Assembly (NCBI GenBank): GCA_964448005.1
Contig: CAYUUW010000035.1
Coordinates: 1-14,492, forward strand
Length of the DNA stretch: 14,492 nucleotides
Direction: 5' to 3'
Source of the DNA: CAYUUW01 sp964448005
Lineage (GTDB): Bacteria > Patescibacteriota > Gracilibacteria > UM-FILTER-43-11
The first letter of the stretch is position 1; each line of letters opens with the position of its first letter. The notes under the pieces are model-generated. The model saw nothing but the letters and a program-made list of their open reading frames with translations, had not been told where the DNA came from and did no database searches. Position numbers and translations under genes: made by a program. Shown one piece after another: positions 8,317 through 14,492 of this stretch.

Positions 8317-11300
8317 CCGCCTCGTCGGAACGGTCCGGAGCTTCTGCTCAAGGCTCCGCAGCCACCCCAGGCGCCTGGTGCGCTACGCCTTTTTTTCGGC
8401 CTCCGCCCTGCTGGGGGCGTTCTTTCTGTTTGCGCTCTTCGTTTTTGCCTGGGTCATTCCTCGACTTCCGAACATCGATGACATCAAGGATCTGGTGGCC
8501 TCCCAGTCCAGCGTCATCCTGGACAGGGAAGGCAACGTCCTTTATCGCATTCACGGCGACGAAAACAGGGAAAGCATCGGCTTGGACGAAATGTCCAAAT
8601 ACATTCCCATGGCGGCTATGGCTATTGAGGACGACCAGTTCTACCGTCATTCGGGCGTTGATCTTCCTGCCATCGCGAAAGCGGTCTGCGCCGAATTGGG
8701 CCTTTGCCCTGCGCGCGGGGGCTCCACCATCACCCAGCAGTTCATCAAGAATGCTTTCCTCAGCTCGGAGAGGACCTACACCCGCAAGCTCAAGGAGATC
8801 CTCATGGCCCTTCGCCTGGAGCACAAGTACAGCAAAGACCAGATCATGGAGATGTACCTGAACCGCATTCCTTACGGATCCAACATTTTCGGCTCCCAGC
8901 TGGCCGCGCGCAAATTCTTCGGAAAGCAGGCCAAGGGCCTGAGCATTGCCGAAAGCGCCGTGCTGGCCGCTCTGCCCAAGGCTCCCTCCTACTATTCTCC
9001 GTACGGCAACCACCGATACGCTCAGATCAACCTGGGCGCGGAGGAAATCATCAGGCAGGGCTTGCGTTCGGAGCAGGATTTGGCGGATGAAGACCCGAAG
9101 CACCTTACCAAGGGGCTTTTGGGCAAAACCTACTCTTTCGGCGAAGGCGAGGAGATGATTGAGATCTACGCCAGCGGCAGGGTGGACCTGGTCATCCGCC
9201 GGATGGTCGATTTGGGGTATATCACCTCCGAAGAGGGAAAGGCGGCTGTGGAAGAGGCGAAGAAGCTTGAATTCATTCCTTTCCGCGACGACATCAGCGC
9301 GCCTCATTTCGTCATGTACGTGCGCGAGCTCCTGGAAGAAAATTACGGAAAGGAGAAGCTTGAGGAAGGAGGACTTCGGGTCACCACGACCTTGAACCCC
9401 TCCTACCAGGCGGCGGCCGAGAAAAGCCTCCAGGACCAGGCCGAAGCCAACGAGAAGAGCTACGGCGCATCCAACGCCAGCCTCATTGCCCTGGATCCGG
9501 AGACGGGACAGATTTTGGCGATGGTCGGCTCGCGCGATTACTGGAACGACGAGATCGAAGGCAAGAACAATGTCACCCTTCGCCCCCGCCCGCCCGGATC
9601 CTCCTTCAAGCCCATTGCCTATGCGGCGGCCTTCCTTCAGGGCTATGGGCCGGGAACGGTGCTCTACGATGTCAAAACCAACTTCGGCGGCAGCTACGAG
9701 CCCAAGAACTACGACGGAACCTTCCGGGGGCCTCTCAGCATCCGCGCCGCCCTCGCTTCGTCGCTGAACATTCCGGCCGTCAAGGCGGCTCATTTGGCCG
9801 GAGTCCCCAATGTGCTGGATCTGGCCCGCAAACTGGGCATCCAGCCCACCCTGCCCGACGACAGCTACGGCGTTTCGGTCGCTTTGGGAATGGACGCTCG
9901 CCCCATAGACATGGCTTCGGCTTACGGCACTTTCGCCAATGGAGGCTACAAGGTCAACCCTGTGGCTATCCTAAAAGTGGAGGGCCCCAACGGAGCCATT
10001 GAGGAGGAATACAGGGCGCCGGATCGCAAGGAAATGGTGCTGGACCCTGAGGTGGCCTACCTCATCAACGATATCCTGAGCGACCGCGAGGCCCGGCCCG
10101 GCGACTTCTGGCGCAACCAGCTCACCATTCCGGGCCAGATCAACGGCGCCAAGACAGGCACCGCCAACAAGGAGAAGGATGCCCAAGGAGTGATCTACCC
10201 TTCCGATGTGTGGGCCGTGGGATACACCCGGCATGTGGTCTCTGCGGTGTGGGCCGGCAATTCCAAGGGCGAAAAACTGGCTCTGAAGGCCGACGGCCTG
10301 AATGTGGCCGCCCCCATTTGGCGGAATTTCATGATCGAGGCCCACAAGGACCTCCCGGAAAAGCCTTTCGACAAGCCTGAAGGCATCCGCTGGGTCTCCG
10401 TTTCGGCGCTTTCAGGCAAGCTGCCTTCCCAGTACACCCCCAAGGACAAGATCCGGAAAGAGGTCTTCGCCAGCTTCTCCATCCTCAATCAGGTGGAGGA
10501 TTCCTACCGCATCGTGGAGGTCGACAAAGTTTCAGGCAAGCTGGCCACCGAATACACTCCGGATGAAGCGCGGGAAAAGAAGGCCTTCTATGTCCACCAT
10601 TCCATCCTTCCGGACAACCCCTATTGGGAAAACGCCGTGCGCGCCTGGGCCAAGGCCAATGGGCAGGACGAAAGGATCCCCACCGAAAAGGACGATGTGC
10701 ACACTCCAGAATCCTTGAGCCAAGCCCCCTCCATTTCAATCCTTTCCCCTGGATCCAATGCGGTCGTGGCTCCCCCGGCCTTGGGAATTAGGGTTTCCGC
10801 CAGCTCCGGACGGGGCATTCGGCGGGTGGACTACTATTGGAACGGAGAAAAGGTCCAAAGCGCTTCATCCGCTCCTTATTCGGCGACCCTTGCCGTGCCG
10901 GAGGGTGCTGCCCCAGGCTCTTTCCACACCCTGAAGGCCGTGGCGGTGGACCAGCTCTACATCACCTCCCAAAGCACGGTCCAGGTGGAGATCGGCCAAG
11001 ACACCGCTCCTCCCACTCTCGAATTCCTCTCGCCTTCCTCAAACGCGTCGCTCAAGCTGGCGGGCTCCGTGGCCATTCAGGTGGCTGCCGCCGATGCCAA
11101 TGGCGCAGTCAAATCCGTGGAACTTTGGATCGACGGGAAAAGCTTAGGATCTGACGCCTCCGCCCCCTACCTGTGGCAATGGCAGCCCAAAGAGGCGGCA
11201 AATTACAGCCTGAAGGCCGTGGCGGTGGACCATAGCGGAAACAAGGGCGAAGCCGAAATCAAGGTTGGCGCGGCCGAAAGCGCAGAGGTGCTGGAAGGCG

Positions 11301-11608
11301 ATTCCCGGCTGATTTCCCCGGCGTCCGGCTCGAATTTCTCTGGGGAGGATTCCGTGATGGCCACCCTTTTTGTGGCCCCCGGCGACCGCGCCGGGCTCGA
11401 GAAGATCGAGCTTCTGGCCGAGCCCGCCGGCGGGCAGCGCACGGTAGTGGCCCAGCTGGCCCTTTCCCCTGCCCAACGCTCCGCGGAGAGCCATTCCCTG
11501 GTGTGGGCCAGCCCCGCCCCGGGGGACTACCAGCTTTACGCCCGGCTCACGCTGGTGGGAGGCAACACCCGCTTCACCCAGCGCAAGGAGATTTCGGTGA
11601 GCCAGTAG
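8294..11608 (+). CDS. Class A penicillin-binding protein (PBP1A-like) with C-terminal Ig-like modules
   Basis: The 1104-residue protein makes and cross-links peptidoglycan at the outer membrane-facing side of the cytoplasmic membrane. A basic N-terminus leads to one membrane helix (about 31-55, YAFFSASALLGAFFLFALFV). The GT51 glycosyltransferase has E112 in EDDQFYRHSGVD, GGSTITQQFIKN, and KEILMALRLEHKYSKDQI. The transpeptidase has S436-S-F-K439, S490-L-N492 and K620-TGT. Then come two related segments, VSALSGKLPSQYTP and VDKVSGKLATEYTP, and three Ig-like modules (about 815-905, 910-995, 1005-1104). The ATG at 8294 is chosen because it places the helix correctly; the open frame further upstream lies inside mfd. 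The Ig tail probably binds wall or partner proteins. Function is secure, the tail's role is not. Confidence 0.95.
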
Positions 11609-11641
11609 CCTTGCCGAGGGGAGTTTGCTCAGTGGAATCAA

Positions 11642-11672
11642 GCGGCTTCTTGCGTTCGCCGCCCCGTTTTTT
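11642..11672 (+). terminator. Probable terminator of the dnaN-mfd-PBP run
   Basis: GCGGC (11642-11646) pairs with GCCGC (11658-11662) around an 11-base loop, followed after CCCG by six T and more AT-rich sequence. The stem is short, so efficiency may be modest. It lies 34 bp after the PBP stop codon. Confidence 0.55.
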
Positions 11673-11690
11673 ATTTTATTTAAAAATGTA

Positions 11691-11718
11691 TTGACAATTT
11701 TGTAAAGTTTGATACAAT
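11691..11718 (+). promoter_or_regulatory. Strong sigma-70-type promoter
   Basis: A perfect -35 TTGACA (11691-11696), 16 bp, then TACAAT (11713-11718, five of six), preceded by TGA as an extended -10. It is the best promoter in the window and predicts transcription from about 11725, just before the structured leader. Confidence 0.8.
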
Positions 11719-11727
11719 GATCTTGTT

Positions 11728-11796
11728 CGCCCTGCTGGCTGCACCAGTGCATGCCGGGGGGCTGATCCCTCCGCATCATAGGCATACAGCAGGGCG
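11728..11796 (+). promoter_or_regulatory. Structured 5' leader, possible regulatory RNA element
   Basis: A perfect 10-bp stem, CGCCCTGCTG (11728-11737) with CAGCAGGGCG (11787-11796), encloses about 49 bases. Inside, ATGC-C-GGGGGG with CCCTCCGCAT (loop CTGAT) makes a second stem with one mismatch and one G.U pair, and CTGG-CTGCA-CCAG is an alternative small hairpin. The fold begins at the predicted 5' end. It does not match any riboswitch class I recognise. It may be a ligand-sensing leader, a protein-binding element or only a 5' stabiliser. Confidence 0.5.
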
Positions 11797-11831
11797 TGCT
11801 CTCATCAACCCGACCAAGAAAGAGAGAGGCC

Positions 11832-12017
11832 ATGGCCAACGAACAGCAATTCAATAATCGCGGCAGTCCGGAAGGTCTCGGACACAAGGGCAAACAAATG
11901 ACGTATCTCGGCGCGTTCGCCGAGCCCTTGGCCGACGCCGAGTCGCCCGACCTCCCCGGTCTGGATCCGCGTCTGCGGTCCGAAAGCCTGGGCTTGGACC
12001 CCGGCAGTTCCTTCTGA
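11832..12017 (+). CDS. Small hypothetical protein (61 aa) behind a strong promoter
   Basis: From ATG at 11832, with purine-rich AAAGAGAGAG just ahead, the frame encodes 61 residues beginning MANEQQFNNRGSPEGLGHKG. It is hydrophilic, rich in G, P, D and S, has no cysteine, no membrane segment and no signal peptide, and looks largely disordered. GLDP occurs twice near the end (PGLDPRLRS and LGLDPGSSF). No family is recognised. It sits between a strong promoter with a structured leader and a strong terminator, together with a second tiny ORF. It may be a real small protein or part of a longer functional RNA with an incidental reading frame; the good promoter and start make translation moderately likely. 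Confidence 0.5.
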   Translation: MANEQQFNNRGSPEGLGHKGKQMTYLGAFAEPLADAESPDLPGLDPRLRSESLGLDPGSSF

Positions 12018-12074
12018 AGCAACCACCTCGACGACGACAACACCGCCGGCCCGCAAGCCGGCAAGGAGTTCCAC

Positions 12075-12158
12075 ATGATTCTCTTCACCTTGGCCCCGCC
12101 GAGGGCCCGTGACAGGGTCGCGGACCACACCTCCACGGGAATGCCACCGCCCTGCTGA
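12075..12158 (+). CDS. Tiny ORF (27 aa) with a strong ribosome-binding site
   Basis: AAGGAG (12063-12068) precedes the ATG by 6 bases, the best Shine-Dalgarno in this unit, and a hairpin GCCGGC-CCGCAA-GCCGGC lies directly upstream of it. The peptide begins MILFTLAPPRARDRVADHTS and ends with a single cysteine. It is proline- and arginine-rich and matches nothing I know. The 57 bp between the 61-aa ORF and this start contain no gene. It could be a leader-type peptide, a small effector, or chance within an RNA gene. Confidence 0.35.
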   Translation: MILFTLAPPRARDRVADHTSTGMPPPC

Positions 12159-12192
12159 AATGCACCGAGCCAAAGGCTCACTTTGCGGCCCT

Positions 12193-12230
12193 GAGGGCAG
12201 GTCTAACCGACCTGCCCTCTTCTATCTTTT
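12193..12230 (+). terminator. Strong Rho-independent terminator
   Basis: GAGGGCAGGTC (12193-12203) and GACCTGCCCTC (12209-12219) pair perfectly over 11 bp around the loop TAACC, followed by TTCTATCTTTT. A smaller hairpin GAGCC-AAA-GGCTC lies just upstream at 12167-12179. It closes the unit that begins at 11691. Confidence 0.92.
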
Positions 12231-12282
12231 CCCGAAATCCCATCCCTGGCGAAAAGGGCTTTTTGCCGTCCGCGAAAGCTGC

Positions 12283-12512
12283 TACAATCGCCTTGCCCCC
12301 AAGCCCTCCAATCTCTTTGGAGTGGCCGCGGGCCCAACCGAGCCAAGGAGTCCATATTGCCACCAGCGAAACAAGGTCGAAATTCCGTCGTTCATGATTC
12401 TGACCGCTCCTGCCTCCCCTGCTACGGGAAACTCCATCCCCGTTAGCCGGGATTGAAAAAGCCCTCCCGTGAGGAGGGAAACAAAGGCCCTCCCTTTGGG
12501 CCTTTTTCTTTT
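12283..12512 (+). ncRNA. Candidate small RNA transcript
   Basis: An extended -10, TGC-TACAAT (TACAAT at 12283-12288), has only a weak -35 (TTTTTG at 12260-12265, 17 bp away). A transcript starting near 12295 would run about 215 bases to the terminator at 12483-12512. It holds CTCCAA-TCTC-type hairpins (about 12306-12322), ATCCC/GGGAT (12436-12453) and CCCTCC/GGAGGG (12462-12478). A 20-codon ORF at 12394-12456 has no ribosome site. It does not show the conserved cores of tmRNA, RNase P, SRP or 6S RNA that I could recognise. It may be only read-through space. Confidence 0.25.
12462..12512. terminator. Bidirectional double terminator
   Basis: On +, AAAGGCCC (12483-12490) pairs with GGGCCTTT (12498-12505) and is followed by a T-rich run. 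On -, CCCTCC/GGAGGG (12478-12462) is followed by T5, which would end transcripts of the prepilin peptidase. Facing transcripts therefore meet here. Confidence 0.75.
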
Positions 12513-12529
12513 GTCTGGGCTATGCCAAT

Positions 12530-12636
12530 AAATGTCCGATGCCTGAGCAACTTGAATGATGGACATTTGTGGACAAGCTGTCCATGGTGTCCTCTTCTTT
12601 CACAAAAAGCATTCAGAAAAGCCATTAAAAGCCATT
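12530..12636. repeat. Short inverted and tandem repeats between terminator and prepilin peptidase gene
   Basis: AAATGTCC (12530-12537) and GGACATTT (12561-12568) are inverted; GGACA-AGC-TGTCC (12571-12583) is a second hairpin; AAAAGCCATT occurs twice head-to-tail (12617-12636). TGTGGACAA (12568-12576) is one mismatch from a DnaA box on minus. No gene is seen in 12513-12651. Confidence 0.45.
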
Positions 12637-12651
12637 CTCAATCGTCGACAT

Positions 12652-13410
12652 TCAGTCCATCATGCCCCAGTACCAGTCCATGATTCCCTCTCCCCAAAAG
12701 AAGGCGACATAGGTCCCCAAAAGCAGGAAGGGGGCGAAAGGAATCGCCGTCTTCCTGGTCAGCTTGCCTGTCGCAAGTCCTGCCACGCTGAACAAGGCTC
12801 CTAGCAGATAGCCCAGAAAAAGGCCCAGCAGCACCCTGGGGTGGCCCAGAATAGCCCCCATGATGCCTCCGATCCTCAAGTCCCCTCCTCCCAGCCATTT
12901 GCCCCGCGAGCCGAAAAAGAGCAGCCCGAAGAACAGCGTGGGGACGATCAGCCCCTTGAGTCCGTCCCATGGTCCGTGGAGGCCCAGCAAAGGGAAGGCG
13001 ATCAGGAAGAAGACAATCGCCGGCAGGGATATCTCATCCGGAACCTCTTGGTACAGCCCGTCGTACACGCTCAGCAGCACAAAAAAGAACGTCATGGCCA
13101 GCAAAACGGCCAGCGTGGCGTAATCGTCGAAGCCAGCCAGCCAGCCAGTCGTCAAAAAAGCCGCTCCCATCCCCAGCTCCAGCAAAGGATAGAAGGCCGG
13201 AATGCCCTTTCCGCAATGGCGGCATTTTCCTCTGCTGGCCGCATAGCTCAGCACAGGCACCAGATCCGCAGCACCCAGCCGATGCCGGCACTCGGGGCAA
13301 TGGGATCGTCCCGCCAGGATTCCCCTCTCGCCGCTGCGCAGCCGCACAATGACGACGCTGGTGAAGCTGCCGAAGATCAGGCCTAAAAGGAAAACAACCA
13401 AATATTTCAT
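12652..13410 (-). CDS. Prepilin peptidase (A24 family, PilD-like)
   Basis: The 252-residue membrane protein has the features of the bifunctional peptidase that trims and N-methylates type IV prepilins and pseudopilins. The N-terminal domain has GSFTSVVIVRLRSGE and two CxxC pairs, C38/C41 (CPEC) and C63/C66 (CRHC), probably holding zinc. Several hydrophobic helices follow, with the catalytic aspartates D117 (VYDGLYQEVPDE) and D177 (GGGDLRIGG, where most relatives have GxGDxK). The ATG at 13410 is preferred over TTG codons at 13422 and 13419, which would put the start in the inverted repeat; no ribosome site is evident. No pilin or secretion genes are in the window. The start lies 11 bp from the four-helix-bundle cassette. 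Confidence 0.93.
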   Translation of the reverse strand: MKYLVVFLLGLIFGSFTSVVIVRLRSGERGILAGRSHCPECRHRLGAADLVPVLSYAASRGKCRHCGKGIPAFYPLLELGMGAAFLTTGWLAGFDDYATLAVLLAMTFFFVLLSVYDGLYQEVPDEISLPAIVFFLIAFPLLGLHGPWDGLKGLIVPTLFFGLLFFGSRGKWLGGGDLRIGGIMGAILGHPRVLLGLFLGYLLGALFSVAGLATGKLTRKTAIPFAPFLLLGTYVAFFWGEGIMDWYWGMMD

Positions 13411-13420
13411 GCTTTTCAAC

Positions 13421-13886
13421 AATCTGCTGTCAGCGGGCTGCTGTCAGCTTTTTAATAAGCTTTTCTGAGATTCCATCCAGCCATTCAGGATCTTGCTGCA
13501 GCTTTCGCACATTGCTTCAGCTGTTTCATACTCCATTTCATTCAAATATCCCAAGTCCAGGCCCAATACCAGCTGACATCTTACTTCTTCCAAAGAACCT
13601 CGGGAAATATTGTAGAAATGAAGCGCTTCTTTGAGGCCCCTTCGCCCAAAGCCCTCGGCGATATTAGAAACATAAGACACTGCTGCTCGCCGTAACTGCG
13701 AGGTAAGACCGAACTGCTCTTCTTTGGGGAATTTTCCCGTCAATTTATAGACAAGCAAATTCAATTCTCGTCCCTTTTGCCAGGCCAAAATATCTTTGAA
13801 CGACTTCATGGTATCTCTTTTTTAGAACCCCCATTTCTAATTCGTCTTCCGGCTTGCCGCAGACTGCCGACGGCTGACAGCAGATT
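13421..13886. mobile_element. Candidate cassette: four-helix-bundle gene between 14-bp inverted repeats
   Basis: AATCTGCTGTCAGC (13421-13434) is matched perfectly, inverted, by GCTGACAGCAGATT (13873-13886). The core CTGCTGTCAGC recurs directly at 13438-13448, and a degraded version (CTGCCGACGGCTG) lies at 13864-13876. The enclosed 438 bp hold one gene and almost nothing else. The left repeat is 11 bp from the prepilin peptidase start; the right one shares its last T with the RNase J stop codon. No target-site duplication is obvious and no transposase is encoded, so movement would need help in trans. Confidence 0.5.
13444..13809 (-). CDS. Four-helix-bundle protein (23S rRNA intervening-sequence/Avd-like family)
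   Basis: The 121-residue length and sequence fit this family: MKSFKDILAWQKGRELNLLV at the start, LTSQLRRAAVSYVSNIAEGF and RRGLKEALHFYNISRGSLEE in the middle, then two more helices. Members form small pentameric helical barrels with basic surfaces, are found in insertions in 23S rRNA genes and, as Avd, in diversity-generating retroelements; many stand alone, as here, with no known job. The ATG at 13809 has AAGAGA 6 bases ahead. The stop codon lies inside one copy of a flanking CTGCTGTCAGC repeat. No reverse transcriptase or rRNA is present. Family certain, role unknown. Confidence 0.9.
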   Translation of the reverse strand: MKSFKDILAWQKGRELNLLVYKLTGKFPKEEQFGLTSQLRRAAVSYVSNIAEGFGRRGLKEALHFYNISRGSLEEVRCQLVLGLDLGYLNEMEYETAEAMCESCSKILNGWMESQKSLLKS

Positions 13887-14491
13887 TAAATATACATAAT
13901 CATCGGAATAATCATCGGCTCCCGGCCGAGGCGCTTGCGGATGAACGTCGAGAGCTTCAGCTCCAGCTCCATTTTAAGATCTTTCATCGCGATGTTCCGG
14001 TTGTTCTGGGTCAGGTGCTCGAAGGCTTTTTGGGCCACCTTTTTGGTCTCCGAAGCGATTGCCTCGGATTCCTTCACATACACGAACCCGCGCGAAACGA
14101 TGTCTGGCTCGCCGATCAGATGCTTGGTCTCCTCGTAGGCCCGGAAGAAGACGATCAGCACGCCGTCTGTGCTCATGATCGTGCGCTCCTGGATCACCTT
14201 GGAGCCGATGTCGCCGAAGCCCAGCCCGTCCACCAGGATGTCGTTGGCGGGGATCTTCTGCTTGGATTTGCGGATGCCCTGCTTCCCCACTTCCAGCACA
14301 TCGCCGTTCAGCAGGATGTTGAGGTGCATTTTGGGATCGGCGATCTTCTGGATCATCTCTCCGTGGCCGATGCGCATGAACAGTTCCCCGTGGATGGGCA
14401 CGTAGCAGCGGGGCTTGATGAGCGAATACATCAGCTTCAGCTCCTCCTGGTGGGCGTGGCCGGAGGTGTGCACGTCCATCTGGCCGTTGGT
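13886..14491 (-). CDS. rnj: Ribonuclease J, C-terminal part (5' end beyond window)
   Basis: About 201 residues are seen, open to the right edge. The start of the visible part, TNGQMDVHTSGHAHQEELKL, holds the H-x-SGHA motif that helps bind the two metals in the metallo-beta-lactamase core, followed by IKPRCYVPIHGELFMRIGHG, ILLNGDVLEVGKQG and NDILVDGLGFGDIGSKVI. The linker and the C-terminal domain (about the last 100 residues) follow, the latter helping dimerisation. RNase J cuts and trims mRNA and rRNA from the 5' end and is usual in bacteria lacking RNase E. The missing N-terminal two-thirds should hold HxHxDH. The TAA stop overlaps the inverted repeat of the neighbouring cassette. Confidence 0.93.
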   Translation of the reverse strand, partial: TNGQMDVHTSGHAHQEELKLMYSLIKPRCYVPIHGELFMRIGHGEMIQKIADPKMHLNILLNGDVLEVGKQGIRKSKQKIPANDILVDGLGFGDIGSKVIQERTIMSTDGVLIVFFRAYEETKHLIGEPDIVSRGFVYVKESEAIASETKKVAQKAFEHLTQNNRNIAMKDLKMELELKLSTFIRKRLGREPMIIPMIMYI

Positions 14492-14492
14492 G

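Noticed and set aside
11728..11796. Assignment of the leader to a known riboswitch (c-di-GMP, fluoride, ZTP, SAM)
   Set aside because: None of the conserved core strings I know for these classes is present; it is left as an unassigned structured leader.
12394..12456. A 20-codon ORF in the candidate small RNA
   Set aside because: No ribosome site, and its last codons lie in a hairpin of the terminator cluster; too little to call.
13411..13422. TTG start for the prepilin peptidase at 13422
   Set aside because: The ATG at 13410 gives the usual short N-terminus; the TTG lies in the inverted repeat and adds only four residues.

Overview
The window is bacterial, GC-rich in its genes, with short AT-rich intergenic control regions. 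Several features recall a candidate-phyla (Patescibacteria/CPR) or related lineage with an exported, sortase-bearing envelope: an S-layer-homology/sortase fusion, an archaeal/CPR-like GlmU-type hexapeptide protein, RNase J, a lone four-helix-bundle (23S rRNA intervening-sequence family) gene, and GC-rich palindromic intergenic repeats. This assignment is an inference from gene families; there is no rRNA or tRNA in the window to test it.

Layout, left to right. (1) 3-533: the 3' end of a sugar-nucleotide pyrophosphorylase/acetyltransferase-like gene on +. It is followed by two tandem palindromic repeats at 536-711. (2) 775-1351: a RelB/DinJ-like antitoxin and RelE/YafQ-like toxin operon on -, with a promoter buried in a double palindrome. 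The antitoxin frame begins ATG-TAA, so its proper start is in doubt. (3) 1369-2235: a divergent Nudix-family gene with its own promoter, 5' hairpin and terminator. (4) 2294-3449: a secreted protein with three SLH domains and a C-terminal sortase domain. (5) 3450-3999: a gene-free stretch with an AT-rich core and degenerate DnaA-box-like 9-mers, upstream of dnaN. (6) 4000-11608: a probable operon dnaN - mfd - class A penicillin-binding protein (34 bp gap, then a 23 bp overlap), closed by a terminator. It joins the replication clamp, transcription-coupled repair and peptidoglycan synthesis. (7) 11691-12230: a compact transcription unit with a near-consensus promoter, a structured 5' leader, two small unrecognised ORFs and a perfect 11-bp terminator hairpin. 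(8) 12283-12512: a possible small RNA ending in a bidirectional terminator. (9) 12652-14491 on -: a prepilin peptidase, a four-helix-bundle gene enclosed by 14-bp perfect inverted repeats, and the 3' part of an RNase J gene.

The least explained parts are the 11.69-12.23 kb unit, the inverted-repeat cassette at 13421-13886, the antitoxin start, and the palindromic repeats. The envelope genes (SLH-sortase, PBP with Ig-like modules, prepilin peptidase) together suggest a cell surface built on peptidoglycan with anchored proteins and type IV-pilus-like structures, although no pilin or sortase substrate lies in the window.
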